Positions 24,629 to 32,418 of a stretch of DNA of 64,000 nucleotides are shown here, piece after piece. The stretch lies in assembly GCA_017470145.1 (NCBI GenBank), contig JAFUFB010000022.1, forward strand, positions 1-64,000, written 5' to 3'. This DNA comes from Clostridia bacterium. GTDB lineage: Bacteria > Bacillota > Clostridia > Christensenellales > Aristaeellaceae. The translations under genes and the position numbers were made by a program. The notes under the pieces were generated by a model. That model saw only the letters and a program-made list of their open reading frames with translations. It was not told the origin of the DNA and did no database searches. Each line of letters begins with the position of its first letter. The first letter of the stretch is position 1.

Positions 24629-25246
24629 TCATTCTTCGCCCCGTTTGATTTCCAACACTTCGTACTTGAACCGTCCCTTGCCGCTGTTCCGCCATTGCCC
24701 GAATCCCCGCAATTGGCCGTAGTCCATCGCTTCCAGCACGGCCTTCTCATGGCTCGGAAGCAACAGCCGGTAGGTGAATTCCATGGTAGCCCCGGCGGGA
24801 ATGCTCTCGCTGCTCGCCAACGCTACCCGTTCTCCCTGCGCCGTTTGCGCCCGCAGGGGCCGTTGACAAATCCCAACCTCCCCAGGGAATTGAATCGGAA
24901 TCTGTCTCGGCTCCACGAAAATCAGCCCGTCAATCTCCTTCTTGTATGCCTTGATCTTCCCACATTCGCTTTTCGGCACCTTCTTCAGGCTGCCAAAAGC
25001 GTCTTTAAGGAACCCTTTCCACTGGTAGTCCCAGGCGATAGGCCGCCCGTTTTCGTCTCTGGGGAATACGGTCATGCCCTTCTCGAAAACTTCCTCCGCC
25101 CCCAGAGCCGCCACTTCTTCCTCCCGGCTCTGGGCGTCCGGGGCCTTGCTGGCGATAAACTCCTCATGAATCTCCGGGTTTGCGCTGGCCGTCCCCAGCA
25201 TTTCTTCCAGCATCGTCACGCGCACCTTGATCGTTGTAGCATCCAT
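24629..25246 (-). CDS. Phage protein of unknown function, RAMP-like Gly-rich loop
   Basis: The 205-residue protein belongs to a type often seen in Clostridia phages, but I know no function. The middle carries AWDYQWKGFLKDAF and RQIPIQFPGEVG. The end has YGQLRGFGQWRNSGKGRFKY. The G-rich loop followed by a basic strand is reminiscent of Cas5/Cas6-type RAMP folds. That is pattern recall, not proof. It lies between the ORF6C-domain gene and a small gene before the replication initiator. Confidence 0.7.
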   Translation of the reverse strand: MDATTIKVRVTMLEEMLGTASANPEIHEEFIASKAPDAQSREEEVAALGAEEVFEKGMTVFPRDENGRPIAWDYQWKGFLKDAFGSLKKVPKSECGKIKAYKKEIDGLIFVEPRQIPIQFPGEVGICQRPLRAQTAQGERVALASSESIPAGATMEFTYRLLLPSHEKAVLEAMDYGQLRGFGQWRNSGKGRFKYEVLEIKRGEE

Positions 25247-25309
25247 CTTTTTCTTCCTCCTCTTTCGTTTTGAGAAAACCTTTTGTTTATTTTAAAACGC
25301 TTTCGCGCT

Positions 25310-25942
25310 TTAATCGGTTATCGAGTTGCTTTTATTATTTTCTTGCCGTTTCCGGGCCTCTTTCACGATGTCCATTACCGCAATCACGTTATTCCACGTC
25401 TCAACCTGGTTCATCGCCACGTTGTATTCCACCTTCGGAATCTCCCGTAGGCTCCCGCCGAATCGCGCCATCACGCTCTTTTTAATAACCCCGCTCAGCT
25501 TGGAAATTGCCTTCTTATCGTCCCCAAATCCTTTCTTGTCCAGCAATTCCCTGGCCTTTGTCCGCGCCGCCTCTTGCAGATATTTCACTTGCCTGTCCGT
25601 CACGGGAGTTGATAGCCGAACCTGCTTTTCCAGGGCCTCCATGCGAATCCGCATCGCGTCCTGTCCCGCCGCCATCTGTTCCTGGCAGCTCGCAATCTGC
25701 TGAATCGCTTCCGTGTTGTTTTTCAGTAATGCTCCAATGCTCTCCATGATAGGGGACATCATCGCCAGAATCGTGTTGGTTAGCTCCGCCGTGACCCCGT
25801 TTTCCGTCCCCGCCGGAACTAAACTCCCGTTCTCTGCATCGTGGCCTTGCAACGCAACGCCCCAGCATCTCGCAACCATGCCATTCTTTTCCATTGCTAT
25901 TCGATTCCCATCGTCGCTTTTCCGTTGCTTATCATTTGTCAT
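25310..25942 (-). CDS. ORF6C-domain phage regulator / antirepressor-like
   Basis: The 210-residue protein has a coiled-coil middle (about 80-110) and a C-terminal domain of about 90 residues (VTDRQVKYLQEAARTKAREL ... AMNQVETWNNVIAVMDIV) that matches the ORF6C domain, common in phage antirepressors and DNA-binding regulators. The ORF6N half found in many relatives is missing. The N-terminal 60 residues are not recognisable. It overlaps the DUF3102 gene by 4 bp, so the two are co-translated. Confidence 0.72.
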   Translation of the reverse strand: MTNDKQRKSDDGNRIAMEKNGMVARCWGVALQGHDAENGSLVPAGTENGVTAELTNTILAMMSPIMESIGALLKNNTEAIQQIASCQEQMAAGQDAMRIRMEALEKQVRLSTPVTDRQVKYLQEAARTKARELLDKKGFGDDKKAISKLSGVIKKSVMARFGGSLREIPKVEYNVAMNQVETWNNVIAVMDIVKEARKRQENNKSNSITD

Positions 25943-27195
25943 ACGATTTGCACCCCACTTCCGTCCACCGCCTCCACGGCGTTCAGGCTCTTTTCCGCCC
26001 AGTCCTTCACCATCAGGATCCCGTGGCGGTAAATCTCCCTTTCTTCCTCCGCCATGGTCGCGAAGGCTCCGTGCATGTAGGGCACCCGCCCGACGCAGTT
26101 CATCAGGCTATTGATTGCGTCCATCACCGCCGCCCCGCTGAGAATTTCCCCGTTGCTTCGTCCCGCGTCTCCTTTGGCAATCTGGCTTTGGGCGTTCAGC
26201 AATTCCTCCTGCATTTGGTTGTATCCCTCTTGCAGGTCTTGAATCGCTTCGTCCTTTTCCCGGATTTCGTCCTCCAGGGCCCGAACCTTCCGCTCCGCTT
26301 CCGCGCTGGCGGTCTGGATGTCCTTGTTTCCTTCAATCGCCGCCCTTGTCATTTCCTGCATTTGGCTTTGTGCCTCTTGCAGCTCCGCAATGGCCCGTTC
26401 CTTCGCCGCGATTTCTTCCCGCATTTCGGCAATCACCGCGTCCTGCCGCATCCTTTGGGCCGTCAGGGCTTCTTCTTTTTCCTCGTCCGCCCGGGCCAGT
26501 GCCGCCTCCGCTGCGTCTAACTGCTCCTTTTGCGCCGTCAGGGCTTCTTCCTTCTCCCGGTCGGCCTTCTCTAAAGCTGCCGTTGCCACGTCCAGCAGGG
26601 CCTTGTTTTCGTCCTTCGCGTCTTCCTTGGCCCGTTCAATGGCCGTTGCCTTCTCCCGTTCCGCTTCCGCCAGGGCCGCTTGTAGCTTCCTTTCCGCCGC
26701 TTCCTTCTGCCGTTGCAGCTCCAGCAATTGACTGGTTTGCAGCGTCTCGAAGCTGATGCGGCTTTTCTCCGCCTGATCCGCCAGGGCCTTCTCGTACCGT
26801 TCCTTTTCCTCCGCCCGGGCCTTCTTCACGGCCTCCTTGATTTCCCTTACGCTCCGGCTGTCCAGGGGCTTCTCCGCGTCCATCTGCTGAATTTCTTCTT
26901 CGCTCATGGGGAGAAGGGCGAACAGCTTGCTCGGCCCTAACTTCGCCAATGGTGAATCCGCCCCATATTTCTTGTAGCTGCTCATGAAGTATTGAGCCGC
27001 CCGCAGATCCACCCCGGCGTTGTCCTTGACCCAGCCTTCCCAGCTGCCATGGTCAATCAGCTCCTTCGCCTCGCACAGCACCCGCCCCAACTGTAGCATG
27101 TTGGATGCCGCCCCCTCGGCGAAGTACCGGGCTTGTCTGGCCAGGTCTTCGATCACGGAGACCCCGCCGCCCGTCGGTGTCGATAGTTCTTTCAC
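25939..27195 (-). CDS. DUF3102-domain protein with long coiled coil
   Basis: GTG start at 27195 with AAGGAGG upstream. Residues about 10-125 match the DUF3102 pattern (LGRVLCEAKELIDHGSWEGW ... AAQYFMSSYKKYG), common on phages and integrative elements of Firmicutes. Residues about 130-345 form a long Glu/Ala/Lys/Gln coiled coil with heptad character (EKEEALTAQ repeats). The C-terminal 70 residues are a small alpha domain. A DNA-binding or segregation-like role is often guessed for this family but is unproven. It directly follows the 0.9-kb structured noncoding region. Confidence 0.75.
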   Translation of the reverse strand: MKELSTPTGGGVSVIEDLARQARYFAEGAASNMLQLGRVLCEAKELIDHGSWEGWVKDNAGVDLRAAQYFMSSYKKYGADSPLAKLGPSKLFALLPMSEEEIQQMDAEKPLDSRSVREIKEAVKKARAEEKERYEKALADQAEKSRISFETLQTSQLLELQRQKEAAERKLQAALAEAEREKATAIERAKEDAKDENKALLDVATAALEKADREKEEALTAQKEQLDAAEAALARADEEKEEALTAQRMRQDAVIAEMREEIAAKERAIAELQEAQSQMQEMTRAAIEGNKDIQTASAEAERKVRALEDEIREKDEAIQDLQEGYNQMQEELLNAQSQIAKGDAGRSNGEILSGAAVMDAINSLMNCVGRVPYMHGAFATMAEEEREIYRHGILMVKDWAEKSLNAVEAVDGSGVQIV

Positions 27196-27273
27196 GGTCT
27201 TTCCTCCTTGATAAAATGTATTTATCCGTCGGATGCCGTCTCGCTGTCCAGCTTAATCCGTCAGAACCTTTGG

Positions 27274-27321
27274 AATTCTCCCGGGGAAAAGAGGTGAAGC
27301 TGTTGAATCTCCCCGGGAGAA
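27274..27321. repeat. 12-bp perfect inverted repeat before DUF3102 gene
   Basis: TTCTCCCGGGGA and TCCCCGGGAGAA are exact complements about 20 bases apart. It lies between the tRNA-like element at 27415 and the DUF3102 gene and may be the 3' end of the noncoding transcript or a control hairpin. Confidence 0.7.
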
Positions 27322-27414
27322 GGCCGATTTTCCCGTTCGCTTGATTCTCGGAAGCTTCAGCCTTTGTGATATTTGCCCCGGCCCATAGTCCGGGTGGCGG
27401 CATTTTTTCCGCCT

Positions 27415-27614
27415 GGAGCAAGGGAGGGGAGTCGAACCCCTCAAGCGGTTGTTGGCACATCCCTGGATCCGTGTAATTTTTGTTGTTACGTGGATACTTC
27501 CTGAACCCCGGCCTTGCATGTAGTGTGGGTCTTTCCCCACCGTCAGCAACGTCCTCGATCCCTGTTTCAGGATGTTGCCAGGAGCACCCCCGGGCCTCCT
27601 TTACGCCTTGCCCC
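27415..27614 (-). ncRNA. Candidate structured RNA with tRNA-like T-arm end (element 1)
   Basis: The minus strand carries a canonical T-arm, AGGGG-TTCGACT-CCCCT, followed by CCCTTGC-T-CCA, like a tRNA 3' end with an encoded CCA. The 3' strand CCTTGCTCC pairs over nine bases (one wobble) with GGGGCAAGG 180 bases upstream; a shorter partner, GCAAGG at 27512-27517, is also possible. No normal tRNA of about 75 bases fits. Further hairpins lie inside (GTGGG-N6-CCCAC, GCAAC..GTTGC). It is not a proper tRNA gene; tRNA mimic, split tRNA or large structured RNA are the options. Confidence 0.5.
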
Positions 27615-27764
27615 CGGTTGGCCGAAACAAGACAATCGTGCTTTTATCCCGCCGACGGGTTGCGGTTGGCGGCCTCGCGGCTGCCATCAAAAAGGAAGAA
27701 CAGTGCCCGTCTTTCCGGGCTGCCAGTTATGCGGCCCATTGGGGCCATCTCCCCTCTGGGCTTG

Positions 27765-28000
27765 TGCGGTAGGGGAGAGTCGAACTCCCCTGGGTGCGCT
27801 TTCGGCGATCACGGCTCGCCGTTGAAAATGGATCCAAGGAGAAATCATGAAAAGGAATGTGTAAGGTGCTACGAAAGGTTTCCGAAAGAGGTTTCCCAAT
27901 GTTTGAAGAAGGTGTTTCCCGTCTGAACCAAGTCCCGCCGGCTGCTGGCCCGGCAGGATCCCCGTTGCCCGTGATGCGCTCCCAATAACCCATTACCGCA
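27765..28000 (-). ncRNA. Candidate structured RNA with tRNA-like T-arm end (element 2)
   Basis: It has the same plan as element 1. T-arm GGGAG-TTCGACT-CTCCC is followed by the 3' strand TACCGCA, which pairs perfectly over seven bases with TGCGGTA, 220 bases upstream. Inside are CCTGCCGG/CCGGCGGG (one wobble), a GGCGA-N7-TCGCC hairpin, and repeated GGGAAAC-CCTT-type motifs. No long frame with protein character is present. The 3' end has no encoded CCA. Two elements with the same layout side by side argue against chance. Confidence 0.5.
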
Positions 28001-28101
28001 TGTAATTATTCTGTGCTGTTCCTGGCATCGATGCTCTCTGCTATTCCCATGCTTAACGATTCTCTTCCTCGCCGTGCCTACGCCATTTCTGGATCGTCAC
28101 G

Positions 28102-28587
28102 TCATACCTCGATAATATCGATCCCCCAGATAGCCTTGACCTGCTTTTTCTTGTTGATGTAAACCCGATCCTTCCGTGTCGCCTCGCTTTTCGCGTCATA
28201 AACGCCTTCAATCTTCATATCCGGCCCAATCGTCACGAAGTCCGCGAAGTATCGTATCCCGCCCGGCAGATCAAAGGGCACCTGCCGAACCACGCACCGC
28301 AATTCCCCAATCCGAACCCGATACATCAGATCCTCGTAAACCCGCGCTTCATGTTCCGAATCAAATTTCATCCCATTGATTTCCACCCTCCTGCTCCCGT
28401 ATTTGTTCCGCCGCTCTGCGTGGCAGTCTGTGCAACCCTCAGCCGTCGCCCGTCCTACTTCGCTCGCCGCTTCCCCGCTTCGCAATGCCGTAGCTTTTCG
28501 GTGCAATTCCGTAGCCATTCGCGCCGGTTCTTTCCCCGTCCGCAAATACTCCCGGTATTCCTCAATCGTCCAGTTCCCTTGTCCCAT
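28102..28587 (-). CDS. DUF1064 family protein, predicted PD-(D/E)XK nuclease fold
   Basis: I chose the ATG at 28587 (161 residues, GGAAGGA upstream), because the in-frame extension further upstream lacks coding character. The C-terminal 100 residues match DUF1064: KFDSEHEARVYEDL carries the first acidic site, RYFADFV the Asp, and VYDAKSEAT the E/D-x-K-like strand of a PD-(D/E)XK core. Such phage proteins are thought to act on recombination or replication intermediates, in place of a Holliday junction resolvase. The N-terminus has a CTDCH pair. Confidence 0.78.
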   Translation of the reverse strand: MGQGNWTIEEYREYLRTGKEPARMATELHRKATALRSGEAASEVGRATAEGCTDCHAERRNKYGSRRVEINGMKFDSEHEARVYEDLMYRVRIGELRCVVRQVPFDLPGGIRYFADFVTIGPDMKIEGVYDAKSEATRKDRVYINKKKQVKAIWGIDIIEV

Positions 28588-28685
28588 GGCCCGTCCTTCC
28601 ATTCGTACCCAATCACAATCCCGTCCCGCATCTGGTACCCCTCCAAGGGCTGTCCCTCCGCGTCCGTAGCCGTTTCGTGTTTCAT
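28455..28685 (-). CDS. Possible small phage protein overlapping DUF1064 gene
   Basis: A frame of 76 codons from an ATG at 28685 with GGAG upstream. The first 40 residues (EGYQMRDGIVIGYEWKDG) look like coding sequence. The rest overlaps the start of the DUF1064 gene in another frame and looks like its shadow. A true shorter gene with a frameshift is possible. Function unknown. Confidence 0.4.
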   Translation of the reverse strand: MKHETATDAEGQPLEGYQMRDGIVIGYEWKDGPWDKGTGRLRNTGSICGRGKNRREWLRNCTEKLRHCEAGKRRAK

Positions 28686-28743
28686 CCTCCCTCCGCATCC
28701 AACAACCATTTTGCGGGCATCACCAAAATGGTTTAAGCCTCCT

Positions 28744-29088
28744 TTAAGTCTGTTTCTCTCCGTCTGTGCAAGTCGCTTTTTTGCTCCAATATGAACAATA
28801 ATCATTTGCGTACCGGCCAACACCGTGATTATCTAAACATCTCGACGGTATGAAGTCATCATTATCCGTAATGTATCCCGGTACCCAGTGTTTGCACTGA
28901 TCACATCTGACAAAGTCAGCGAACGTCTCATGCTCCCTCAACGGGCACCAGTCCGGTTTGCCTTCGTAAGGGACAAACGCATCGTCAATTTCGGCTGGCT
29001 GTACGAAGCAATGTCCTCCAAACTGAAATGAGCATCTGCTGCAATCGGCAGGAATTATCGCAGTGTTTGATTTGATGAATAAACCCAT
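28744..29088 (-). CDS. Cys-rich phage protein, predicted zinc binding
   Basis: The start at 29088 is supported by AAAGGAG six bases upstream. The 114-residue product has Cys pairs (CSRC, CDQCKHW and others) spaced for one or two zinc sites. It is one of several small Cys-rich proteins in the early operon. Function unknown. Confidence 0.68.
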   Translation of the reverse strand: MGLFIKSNTAIIPADCSRCSFQFGGHCFVQPAEIDDAFVPYEGKPDWCPLREHETFADFVRCDQCKHWVPGYITDNDDFIPSRCLDNHGVGRYANDYCSYWSKKATCTDGEKQT

Positions 29089-29129
29089 AATTGTCTCCTT
29101 TAAGTTCGCATTTCGCTCCTTTTGCGAAG

Positions 29130-29477
29130 TTAGTCGTCTACAATCTTCTTGCCGCACCAAGGACATTTTTCAATCTCATGTTCCTGATATTTTTCTGGCA
29201 GTTTAGGTAATGGCATCCACGCAACAATCCTTTCTCCGTTTCGTTCCATGCGCTTCTGCTTGTCTATTGGTGATCGTCTTATGCCGACTTTTTCTGTGCT
29301 ATCGTGCATATACGTATACCAGCCTTCTTCTGAGTTGTAATACCCGACAAAGATTTCATAGTAAACGTGGTTATAATCCGGTCTCTCCATGACACAGAGA
29401 ACATCCTCTGACCAATCGCCACAGGCTCCATCAGCAGGAACAGCTTCTGTAACTGGCATCCATTCTCCGAATTTCAT
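29130..29477 (-). CDS. DUF551-domain phage protein with C-terminal zinc knuckle
   Basis: The ATG at 29477 overlaps the stop of the upstream gene (ATGA). The 115-residue product fits DUF551: WMPVTEAVPADG near the start and VAWMPLPKLPE near the end are the hallmark strands. A CPWCGKK pair follows. DUF551 proteins are common in phages and have no assigned role. Confidence 0.78.
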   Translation of the reverse strand: MKFGEWMPVTEAVPADGACGDWSEDVLCVMERPDYNHVYYEIFVGYYNSEEGWYTYMHDSTEKVGIRRSPIDKQKRMERNGERIVAWMPLPKLPEKYQEHEIEKCPWCGKKIVDD

Positions 29478-29956
29478 TCCAAATTCACCGCCGTTTCTTC
29501 TTTGCGTTTTCTGTTGTACTCTCTCCGCTTTTCCCTCTGAATATCGGCTTTTTCCCGGTAATACGCATCTCTGATGTCTCGGAAATGAACACGAGCTGTA
29601 ATACATGAAGTTATCTGTCTTCCTTGCATTGGTTTTTTGTCCCAAGTAAAATGATTATCTAGATATGGGCTTGTCGTAAATTCTCCGCAGACGTTCCAAA
29701 CCGGAGCATCAGCATAATAGTTCAAAAGCCTTTTAACTTCGGAATAATCGCTACCACCACGCACACCTTCAAACGCATTTTCTGTCAACCAAAAGTCAGA
29801 TAAATCTCTCCGCTTTTTGCCAGCTTTGTAGTCATCAATCCAAGCATCACCAATAACAACATAAATCTTTACAAGCTCTGTATGATAGTGAATTGTTCGG
29901 AGAAACTGCCACAACGGCATTCTGGAATCTTTTTTATTCCACTCCTCAAAAGTCAT
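29474..29956 (-). CDS. Phage protein of unknown function (160 aa)
   Basis: A 160-residue protein, rich in aromatic residues and ending in a strongly charged helix (EKADIQREKRREYNRKRKEE). No family is recognised. It overlaps the DUF551 gene by 4 bp. This part of the early operon (28.7-30.0 kb) is less GC-rich than its flanks, which may mean a later acquisition. Confidence 0.65.
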   Translation of the reverse strand: MTFEEWNKKDSRMPLWQFLRTIHYHTELVKIYVVIGDAWIDDYKAGKKRRDLSDFWLTENAFEGVRGGSDYSEVKRLLNYYADAPVWNVCGEFTTSPYLDNHFTWDKKPMQGRQITSCITARVHFRDIRDAYYREKADIQREKRREYNRKRKEETAVNLE

Positions 29957-30034
29957 GTTATCTTCTCCTAACTCCGGGCATCCCGGTTCTTCGCAATACT
30001 CCTATTTTCTGAATCACTTAAAGTGTCCTTTAAG

Positions 30035-30436
30035 TCACTTACCGTTTATCCTCCGATCCTTCCGGTGCAGCCGGTCAAAAGCCTCATCAAACTCAATTTC
30101 CAGCCCCGTCTTGTCCAAAACCTCCTGGGCCAGATCCCGATGATTCAGCGCCCAAATCACTTTCTCGTCCAGATCCTTCAGTACATCAAAGCACCGATTC
30201 TTCCCGAATCCATACTTGTCATGCAGCACAATACATATCGCCGCGTAACAGCACCGCAAGCTCTCGAAAGACCCGTCCCGCCGCCCGTCCGCGTATCCGT
30301 CATCAAACCCGCTGTCGTATCCGCTCTTCTCCGCGTCCTCCAGGGCCTCCCGCCCCAGAGCCCGGGTAACATACCTGCCGCCCTGCGGCTTCCATCCTCC
30401 CTTGAAATTCCGCTTCCAAGCTGTCCCGCCGCCCAT
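30035..30436 (-). CDS. Phage protein of unknown function (133 aa)
   Basis: The start at 30436 is 5 bp after the stop of the upstream gene; the longer frame to 30571 lies within that gene. The product has an acidic helix (SGYDSGFDDGYADGRRDG), a Cys pair, and a C-terminal helical part (KDLDEKVIWALNHRDLAQEV). This type occurs in other Clostridia phages without known function. Confidence 0.65.
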   Translation of the reverse strand: MGGGTAWKRNFKGGWKPQGGRYVTRALGREALEDAEKSGYDSGFDDGYADGRRDGSFESLRCCYAAICIVLHDKYGFGKNRCFDVLKDLDEKVIWALNHRDLAQEVLDKTGLEIEFDEAFDRLHRKDRRINGK

Positions 30437-30441
30437 CGTCC

Positions 30442-30684
30442 TCACCCCGCCTTCTCCGAGTATCCCAGGAATTGCAGCAACCAAGCCTTGCTCACGTGCA
30501 GCCGGTTCCCGCTGAAAAAGAAACTCCCCTCCGGCATCTTTCCGCATTTCGCCATCAGCGTCACATACCATTGATCAACTTCCAGGAAATGAGCAGCAAT
30601 GGCCGTTCCCACAGTGAATTGTGGCAACCGAGCCAGGTCTTCTACCGTCATTCCCGCGTAATCCGCCGGTGTCTTCCGAGCCAT
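30442..30684 (-). CDS. Small phage protein, possible excisionase-type wHTH
   Basis: The 80-residue protein has a helix-turn-helix pattern (VGTAIAAHFLEVDQWYVTLM) and a following strand-helix (GNRLHVSKAWLLQFLG), similar to the MerR/excisionase-like winged helix of phage regulators. An RBS-like GGAGG lies upstream. An excisionase or operon regulator role is inferred. It lies far from the integrase. Confidence 0.6.
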   Translation of the reverse strand: MARKTPADYAGMTVEDLARLPQFTVGTAIAAHFLEVDQWYVTLMAKCGKMPEGSFFFSGNRLHVSKAWLLQFLGYSEKAG

Positions 30685-30699
30685 AACCGCCCCTCCTTT

Positions 30700-30976
30700 C
30701 CGTTAAATTCCTTCAGTCGTCGCTATTCTTCACAACGCCGTCGCTACGCTCTGCGCTTCCTTTCGCTGCTTTTCCCTGGCAGATCGATGCGTCTCCTGTC
30801 ATCGCCGTTTCTACGCGCTGCCTCACCGAACTAAGCCGTAGCCTTGCGTGCTACTGCTCTTCTTAGCCGTTGCTCGTCGCCGCTGCGTCCCGCAAGGCCC
30901 AGTTTGGCCTCGCCATTCCATCTCTGTGCATAGCCCCGCGCCGCGCATCGCGTCCATACAAGGCCCGGCAGAGCCC
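30700..30976 (-). repeat. Degenerate repeat spacer, early operon (copy 2)
   Basis: No gene is seen between the 80-residue protein gene and the zinc-ribbon gene. The minus strand shows the same loose GCG-A/G-rich units (GAGCGTAGCGACGGCG-like, CGCGGCGCGGGG-like) as the other spacers in this operon. Confidence 0.5.
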
Positions 30977-31279
30977 TCACGGTTCTCTTTCCCTTTGTCC
31001 CCGGTGCGTCTTCGCCTTTCCTTTGGCTTTGCTTTCTCTTTCCTTCTGGGCCGCCCGCCAGCAGTTGTATCTGCAATAGTAGTCATAGCCCCGTTTGCCC
31101 ATCAGCTTGTAAACCCAGCAGGATCCCGCGTAGAATTGTTTCCCGCAATTGGGGCATTTCTTGTTGTAAACCCCGCCGTCCCCGCCATCGACAACCGCGC
31201 TCCCGCGAACCAGCCCGTCTCCCGTCATCAATTCCGCTTCCATGTCTTCCAGTTCCACCAAACCCAACCCACAGTCCAT
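30977..31279 (-). CDS. Phage zinc-ribbon protein
   Basis: The 100-residue protein has an acidic N-terminus and a zinc ribbon of the form KKCPNCGKQF ... DYYCRYNCWR (about 40-75), with a basic tail (KAKGKAKTHRGQRERE). Such small nucleic-acid-binding-like proteins are common in Clostridia phage early regions. It stands alone between two repeat spacers. Confidence 0.68.
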   Translation of the reverse strand: MDCGLGLVELEDMEAELMTGDGLVRGSAVVDGGDGGVYNKKCPNCGKQFYAGSCWVYKLMGKRGYDYYCRYNCWRAAQKERESKAKGKAKTHRGQREREP

Positions 31280-31289
31280 AAATCTCTCC

Positions 31290-31588
31290 GTAGTCCAAAT
31301 TAGCCCAGATTTAGTCTAAGATTAGTCAAAACCATGCTTTGCCGAGTGTAGCGGAGCGTTGCCGCGCAAAGCCATAGCTGCCCAGAGCGAGACAGCGCAG
31401 TCCCGCGCCGCGCCTCTGCCGTTCAATTCCTTTCCTGGCAAATCCTCTGCCGTTCATCTCATCTCACGCTCTGCTTTACCGTTGCGTTTCATTCCATCCC
31501 GAGTCCGCGCCATTCCGTAGCAGTGCCCTTCGCAGCGGGCCCTTGCCATTCCGGCGCATTGCATAACCCTTCGCTGCAATTCCGTCGC
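31290..31588 (-). repeat. Degenerate repeat spacer, early operon (copy 3)
   Basis: No gene is seen. The minus strand has two copies of GAACGGCAGAGG about 32 bp apart (31414-31458), matching one in the 22.5-kb spacer, plus many GGAATGG and GCGAAGGG units. It shows the repeat type most clearly. Confidence 0.65.
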
Positions 31589-31756
31589 TTATCCCAGCTT
31601 ATTCAGCGGGCAGGAATTGCACCGCTCATCGTACATTTTCCCTTCTTCCGATTGCCTGTATTCCTCCGGCCATTTGCAGTATGAGTCGCACATTTCTTCA
31701 ATCACTTCGCAAATAATCCGGCTCACATTCCCATCCGTGTGCTCAATCCTCTCCAT
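31589..31756 (-). CDS. Small Cys-containing phage protein (55 aa)
   Basis: ATG at 31756 with GGAGGT nine bases upstream. The 55-residue product has four or more Cys (ICEV, MCDSYCKW, RCNSCPLN), a pattern that suggests zinc or Fe-S binding and recurs in phage proteins of Clostridia. It ends 300 bp before the next gene. Confidence 0.72.
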   Translation of the reverse strand: MERIEHTDGNVSRIICEVIEEMCDSYCKWPEEYRQSEEGKMYDERCNSCPLNKLG

Positions 31757-31772
31757 GCGCCCGCACCTCCTT

Positions 31773-32057
31773 TTATTTGATAGCCATGAAGGTCATGTCG
31801 CTGCTGCCAGGGTGTAGGTTAATCTCGAATTTTTCGCCCACCGTCGCAATGATCGAATCGTTCCCGTTGTCCGCCACAACCTGAACGATTTCAGGAGCCT
31901 GCTTCGCCAGATCCCGCAGACAATCATGATAAAATTTGTCTCCGTCCACGATGATTTCCGCCTGTGACTCCTGCATAACTTCCCGGCGAATAGTCACCCG
32001 TCCGCCGCCCTCAACAAGGATTTTGCTTTCTTTCGCATTTGTCTTACCCGCCAGCAT
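31773..32057 (-). CDS. Phage protein of unknown function (94 aa)
   Basis: A 94-residue protein with a basic start and mixed alpha/beta pattern (FYHDCLRDLAKQAPEIVQVV). No recognised family. The start overlaps the upstream gene by 14 bp. Confidence 0.65.
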   Translation of the reverse strand: MLAGKTNAKESKILVEGGGRVTIRREVMQESQAEIIVDGDKFYHDCLRDLAKQAPEIVQVVADNGNDSIIATVGEKFEINLHPGSSDMTFMAIK

Positions 32058-32418
32058 TTTCTTTTCCCTCCATCATGATTGCGATCCGTTCTTCCAACAG
32101 CGCAATTATTTCTGCATCGTCTTCCAGCATCCGAATCGCTTTTGAAATTAAGCTAAACATACTGTAACGCGGTTGGTTGCCGTCAGGAGCGTGCATCCGA
32201 AGCTGTTTTATAAGCTTCTCCCGCTCTTCTGGATTGTTTTTTACGGGCTTTTTCTTCCTTTGCTCCTCCGTCAGTTCTTCAAACTCGGCGCAAAGGTCAT
32301 CCGCGTCAACGAAATCGGCGCGATGCTCACTTTTCGCATTCACGCAAACGGAAGTGAAATCATCCGACAGCCACTTGCAATTCCAGCAGCGTTTCTCGCT
32401 CTTTTCGTTCTTTTTCAT
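32044..32418 (-). CDS. Phage protein with N-terminal zinc-finger-like Cys cluster
   Basis: The ATG at 32418 overlaps the stop of the upstream gene (ATGA). The 124-residue product has RCWNCKWLSDDFTSVC and a later Cys near the N-terminus, an acidic centre, and a helical C-terminus (LEDDAEIIALLEERIAIM). Function unknown. Confidence 0.68.
   Translation of the reverse strand: MKKNEKSEKRCWNCKWLSDDFTSVCVNAKSEHRADFVDADDLCAEFEELTEEQRKKKPVKNNPEEREKLIKQLRMHAPDGNQPRYSMFSLISKAIRMLEDDAEIIALLEERIAIMMEGKENAGG

Noticed and set aside
25939-26731. Plus-strand frames opposite the coiled-coil DUF3102 protein gene
   Set aside because: Low-complexity Ser/Ala/Pro shadows of the repetitive coiled-coil coding strand.
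27260-28000. Calling the structured region ROOL, GOLLD or tmRNA
   Set aside because: I cannot recognise their conserved cores by eye, and the sizes differ. A covariance-model search would decide.
28102-28698. The longer N-terminus of the DUF1064 protein (start at 28698)
   Set aside because: The extra 37 residues are Gly/Arg-rich, lack family similarity, and the ATG at 28587 has a ribosome site.
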